From positions 1 to 8,608 of the forward strand of contig JAKIZN010000053.1 of the NCBI GenBank assembly GCA_022708005.1: 8,608 bases of DNA, in the 5' to 3' direction. Of this stretch, positions 5,651 through 8,608 are shown piece after piece (within the stretch, counting starts at the first letter, position 1; each line of letters starts with the position of its first letter). The notes beneath the pieces were generated by a model, which had not been told where the DNA came from, did no database searches, and saw only the letters and a program-made list of their open reading frames with translations. The translations under genes and the position numbers were made by a program. This stretch comes from Bacteroidota bacterium (GTDB taxonomy: Bacteria; Bacteroidota; Ignavibacteria; Kapaibacteriales; UBA2268).

Positions 5651-8608
5651 ATGGCTAAGTTAGCACGGCGAACTTTGCTAATCGTCGCAGCGATTATTTT
5701 TTCGAGCTTTAGTTTGCAATCGCAGGTTAGAGTTCAAAATCTTTCTGTAAGCACGCTTAAAGAAGCGTTTGACTTAATTAATTCTGGTGCCGTTACTGGC
5801 AATATCGAAATCAAAATCGATTCAAATGTAGTTGAGACCGAAAGGGCGGTGCTTATGGCATCTAAGGTTGGCTCTGCGAACTACACATCGGTAACAATTT
5901 ATCCGACCGCAGTTTGCTCGATAACGGGCGATATTCCGACCGCACTAATAGAACTTCGCGATGCGGATTACGTTACTATCGACGGGCGCATCAATCGAAC
6001 AGGCAACACCAACGCTCTGACGCTTTACAACGCTCAAACTACAAATTCCGCTGTGATATGGCTCAGCCGCCCTGCTACAAATAGCAATGGCGCAAGAGGA
6101 AATACAATAAGAAATTGCAATATAAGAGGCAACTCCAGCACTGCAGCTTCAGTTTACGGTATCAATACTGGCTCTGTTACTTCTATGGTAACGGGTGCGG
6201 CTGGTATGGACTCTTTGAAAATAATTAACAATAGTTTTGCAAGATTAGGTTTCGGTATTCGCGCTTATGGAGTGGCTGGCGGTCTGCTCAAAGATGTTGT
6301 TATTTCCAACAATAACTTTGGCAATAACGCTAAAGACGGCGACGGCTGTTATTACGGTGCTCAATTATACTACGCCGAAAGGGCAACTGTTTCCAATAAT
6401 AAAGTTAGCGTTACAAACACAACTGTGCTATATTCCTTGCAGTTTGGTAACGTAAAAAACTCACTAGTTGAAAACAATATTATTAAAAATTCAAACGTAA
6501 CATCGCTGTATGGAATTAATTTTGCAACATCTTGCGACAGTAATATTATCAATAACATTACAGTAGAAGATAACGCTGTTGGCGGAATGTATGCTTTGCA
6601 AATAAGCACATCTAAAAACAACAGCATAAGCAATATTAATATTAAAAATAACATTGCCACTGGAACAATATACGGCATTTACGTATCTGCTTCGAATAAC
6701 ATAAGTAACAACTTCACTAAAATCTATGTTGATGATAATCAATCTTCGAGTTTGACAGGGCAAGCCTTTGGTATGTATTTTACAGCTGCCAACAACTCAA
6801 CTGTAACCAATTCAAGAGTGTCTAACCTCAAAGCAGGCGGAAACGTGTATGGGATTCAAGTGAACGCCTCCACAAGTTTTTTGGTTAAAGATAATATCAT
6901 TAACAACCTAGTGTCATTCAATCCGACTACAACAATGTACACCGCTGCTGGAATTTATATATCTGGCAGTGCGACTACTTCAATAGGCAATATGATTGTC
7001 AATAATTCTATTTCTGGTATATTTGACGGTACAAATAAAACCAATAAATTCTACATTTCGGCAGGCATAGTGCTATATGGTGGGGCATCGCACCAAGTTT
7101 ACTATAACTCCGTAAATATGTATGGCAATTCTTTGGGCACAAATAACGAGCCGGGCTATAATGCAGCTCTTACTTTTTCCCAAGCATCAATCCCTAGTTG
7201 CAACATTAGAAACAACACATTTGTAAATACTATGTCCAAAAATGTTGCTGGCTCCAAGTCTTATGCTATTTATATGGCTGGCGCAGGCAATTGGTCGGGC
7301 GCAACATTGGACTATAATAATTACTATGTCGATGGTGATTATGGCGTATTGGCTGGAAATGATGCTACAGACTATCTAACTATCGGTGCATTAAGGGCAG
7401 CTAAAGACGACCAAAATTTGAACTCTGTGACCTTAAATCCAGTATATAATTCTAACGACAACCTAAGGTTATATATGGGGTCTCCTTTGGCAGGATTAGG
7501 CGTTAACATCGCTGGATATGATAAGGATATGCTTGGTGTGAGCAGGTCTTCCATTACTCCTACAATTGGCGCCTACGAAAATATAGGCGACTTCGACCTT
7601 CCTGTAATTAACTATATGCCGCTTTCCAACACCATTAGCTTGGCAAACAGAAACTTTTTGGCAACTATCGTCGATAGGCAAGGGGTTAATACTACTAACT
7701 TCCAGCCAAGGATATATTTTAGAAAATCGACTAACGCCAATACATTCGCGGGGAACACTCCATCTGCGGACGGGTGGAAATTCACAGAAGGCACGAAAAT
7801 TGGCTCTACTTTTGAATTTACAATTGACTACTCATTATTAGGCAACGTTGCACCCGGCGCAAAGATTGAGTATTTCGTTGTAGCGCAAGACGTAGCAACA
7901 ACTCCAAACGTGGCTTATACATCTGCAAAATTTGCAATAGAGCCAGTAAGCGTAGAGCTTACCGCCGCAAACTTCCCAGTAAGCGTAAGCGAAACTGAGT
8001 ACCTTATAGCTCCCGCTTTATCTGGCAAACTCCAAGTGGGGCAAGGGCAAACCTATACTACTCTGACCGCCCCCGGTGGCGCCTTCGAGCTAATTAACTC
8101 TTCCGTGCTTGTTGGCAATTTAGATATTGAAATTACATCGGATATAGTCGAATCTGGCGAGATTGCTCTTGAGCAATGCACAACCGAAGGCGGCGTCTGG
8201 AACGTTAAAATTTATCCAACAGGAAATTATACGATAAGTGGCAATACTTCTCCAGCGCTAATAGAACTCCGCGACGCGGATAGAGTAACTATCGACGGCA
8301 GAGTTAATGCTACAGGCGACCAAATAGGCTTGACTATGAGAAATAGCAGCCTTGCCGGTACTGTAATATGGCTTACCCGCAACACAGCGGCAACTTCTAA
8401 TGGAGCAAAAAACAACACAATCAAATATTGCAGAATAATTGGTGGCTCGCCTACTGCCAATACATCATTTGGTATAGCCTTGGGCGGTAAATATAACTTG
8501 CTCTCCGAAGCAGCTGGCAATGATAATAATATAATTGAGAATAATAAAATTTATAGAGCATATTACGGCATAAGGGCTGCAGGTGGATGGGGCAACGAAG
8601 GCTATATG
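5651..8608 (+). CDS. Exported right-handed parallel beta-helix repeat protein, modular, very large (3' partial)
   Basis: The frame is open for 986 codons from ATG 5651 to the window end without a stop. Residues 1-24 are a Sec signal peptide (MAKLARR, hydrophobic core LLIVAAIIF, likely cleavage at LQS|Q). Residues 34 to about 110 lead into the signature ALIELRDADYVTIDGR (98-113). From about 150 to 565 runs an Asn-rich ladder of short strands with recurring (Y/F)GI-type strands (169, 201, 287, 341, 373, 400 and others) and NN turns, typical of parallel beta-helices. Residues about 645-770 form an Ig/FnIII-like beta domain (GVNTTNFQPRIYFRK, then a W-containing strand, then AKIEYFVVAQD). From about 803 the N-terminal module begins again (ALIELRDADRVTIDGR at 869-884). 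No pectate-lyase-type catalytic residues are recognisable, so an adhesin or structural surface role is more likely than an enzyme. A T9SS domain is expected at the unseen C-terminus but cannot be shown here. Confidence 0.9.
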   Translation, partial: MAKLARRTLLIVAAIIFSSFSLQSQVRVQNLSVSTLKEAFDLINSGAVTGNIEIKIDSNVVETERAVLMASKVGSANYTSVTIYPTAVCSITGDIPTALIELRDADYVTIDGRINRTGNTNALTLYNAQTTNSAVIWLSRPATNSNGARGNTIRNCNIRGNSSTAASVYGINTGSVTSMVTGAAGMDSLKIINNSFARLGFGIRAYGVAGGLLKDVVISNNNFGNNAKDGDGCYYGAQLYYAERATVSNNKVSVTNTTVLYSLQFGNVKNSLVENNIIKNSNVTSLYGINFATSCDSNIINNITVEDNAVGGMYALQISTSKNNSISNINIKNNIATGTIYGIYVSASNNISNNFTKIYVDDNQSSSLTGQAFGMYFTAANNSTVTNSRVSNLKAGGNVYGIQVNASTSFLVKDNIINNLVSFNPTTTMYTAAGIYISGSATTSIGNMIVNNSISGIFDGTNKTNKFYISAGIVLYGGASHQVYYNSVNMYGNSLGTNNEPGYNAALTFSQASIPSCNIRNNTFVNTMSKNVAGSKSYAIYMAGAGNWSGATLDYNNYYVDGDYGVLAGNDATDYLTIGALRAAKDDQNLNSVTLNPVYNSNDNLRLYMGSPLAGLGVNIAGYDKDMLGVSRSSITPTIGAYENIGDFDLPVINYMPLSNTISLANRNFLATIVDRQGVNTTNFQPRIYFRKSTNANTFAGNTPSADGWKFTEGTKIGSTFEFTIDYSLLGNVAPGAKIEYFVVAQDVATTPNVAYTSAKFAIEPVSVELTAANFPVSVSETEYLIAPALSGKLQVGQGQTYTTLTAPGGAFELINSSVLVGNLDIEITSDIVESGEIALEQCTTEGGVWNVKIYPTGNYTISGNTSPALIELRDADRVTIDGRVNATGDQIGLTMRNSSLAGTVIWLTRNTAATSNGAKNNTIKYCRIIGGSPTANTSFGIALGGKYNLLSEAAGNDNNIIENNKIYRAYYGIRAAGGWGNEGYM
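5750..6283 (+). repeat. First copy of the internal protein repeat (module start A)
   Basis: Residues 34 to about 211 of the beta-helix protein. Landmarks are AFDLINSG (39-46), NIEIKI (51-56), the ALIELRDAD...TIDGR signature (98-113), AVIWLSR (134-140), TNSNGARGNTIRNC (143-156) and FGIRAYG (201-207). The same landmarks recur in order about 771-772 residues later. Confidence 0.9.
8057..8608 (+). repeat. Second copy of the internal protein repeat (module start B, cut by the window end)
   Basis: Residues 803-986. Matching landmarks are AFELINSS (811-818), NLDIEI (823-828), ALIELRDAD...TIDGR (869-884, 15 of 16 residues equal to copy A), TVIWLTR (904-910), TSNGAKNNTIKYC (915-927) and YGIRAAG (972-978). 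At DNA level 8258-8268 is identical to 5945-5955 (CTAATAGAACT). The offset shifts from 772 to 771 codons between the first landmarks and the signature, so there is a small net gap. Confidence 0.9.

Noticed and set aside
6370..6763. Two minus-strand reading frames (102 and 90 codons) within the beta-helix gene
   Set aside because: They are antisense to a clear signal-peptide-bearing repeat protein. Their Val/Ile-rich composition simply mirrors the Asn/Thr-rich repeats on the plus strand.
8227..8520. 97-codon minus-strand reading frame near the right edge
   Set aside because: It is antisense to the second repeat module, which matches copy A in protein sequence, so the plus-strand frame is the real one.

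Overview
The window suggests a member of the FCB group (Bacteroidota, Ignavibacteriota, Kapaibacteriota or a close relative). It is fairly AT-rich. The first protein ends in a type IX secretion (T9SS) C-terminal sorting domain, a system confined to that group. The right-hand gene encodes a very long, Asn-rich, surface-type beta-helix protein with the DGR/DGS-style repeats common there. Two of the three visible start codons lack a Shine-Dalgarno sequence, which also fits. Genus or species cannot be fixed from this sequence.

Layout: (1) 1-2205 (+) is the 3' part of a secreted beta-propeller (BNR/sortilin-like) protein with three Ig-like domains and a T9SS sorting domain. (2) 2207-3073 (-) is a purine nucleoside phosphorylase whose stop codon converges on the first gene with a 1-nt gap. 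(3) 3089-5161 (-) is a cytoplasmic glycoside hydrolase of family GH57, 15 nt upstream of the phosphorylase on the same strand, so the two probably form an operon. (4) 5162-5650 is a 489-bp AT-rich divergent intergenic region with candidate promoters in both directions, a small inverted repeat and a strong Shine-Dalgarno site. (5) 5651-8608 (+) is the 5' part (986 codons, no stop) of an exported parallel beta-helix protein that starts repeating itself after about 771 codons.

Functionally there are two worlds here. A housekeeping carbon and nucleotide pair (alpha-glucan hydrolysis and 6-oxopurine nucleoside phosphorolysis) lies between two large cell-surface or secreted proteins. The sequence shows no link between the two groups beyond adjacency. 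I see no mobile element, CRISPR array, tRNA, rRNA or defence gene, and no clear sign of an undescribed system. The most interesting object is the modular beta-helix giant, whose end lies outside the window.
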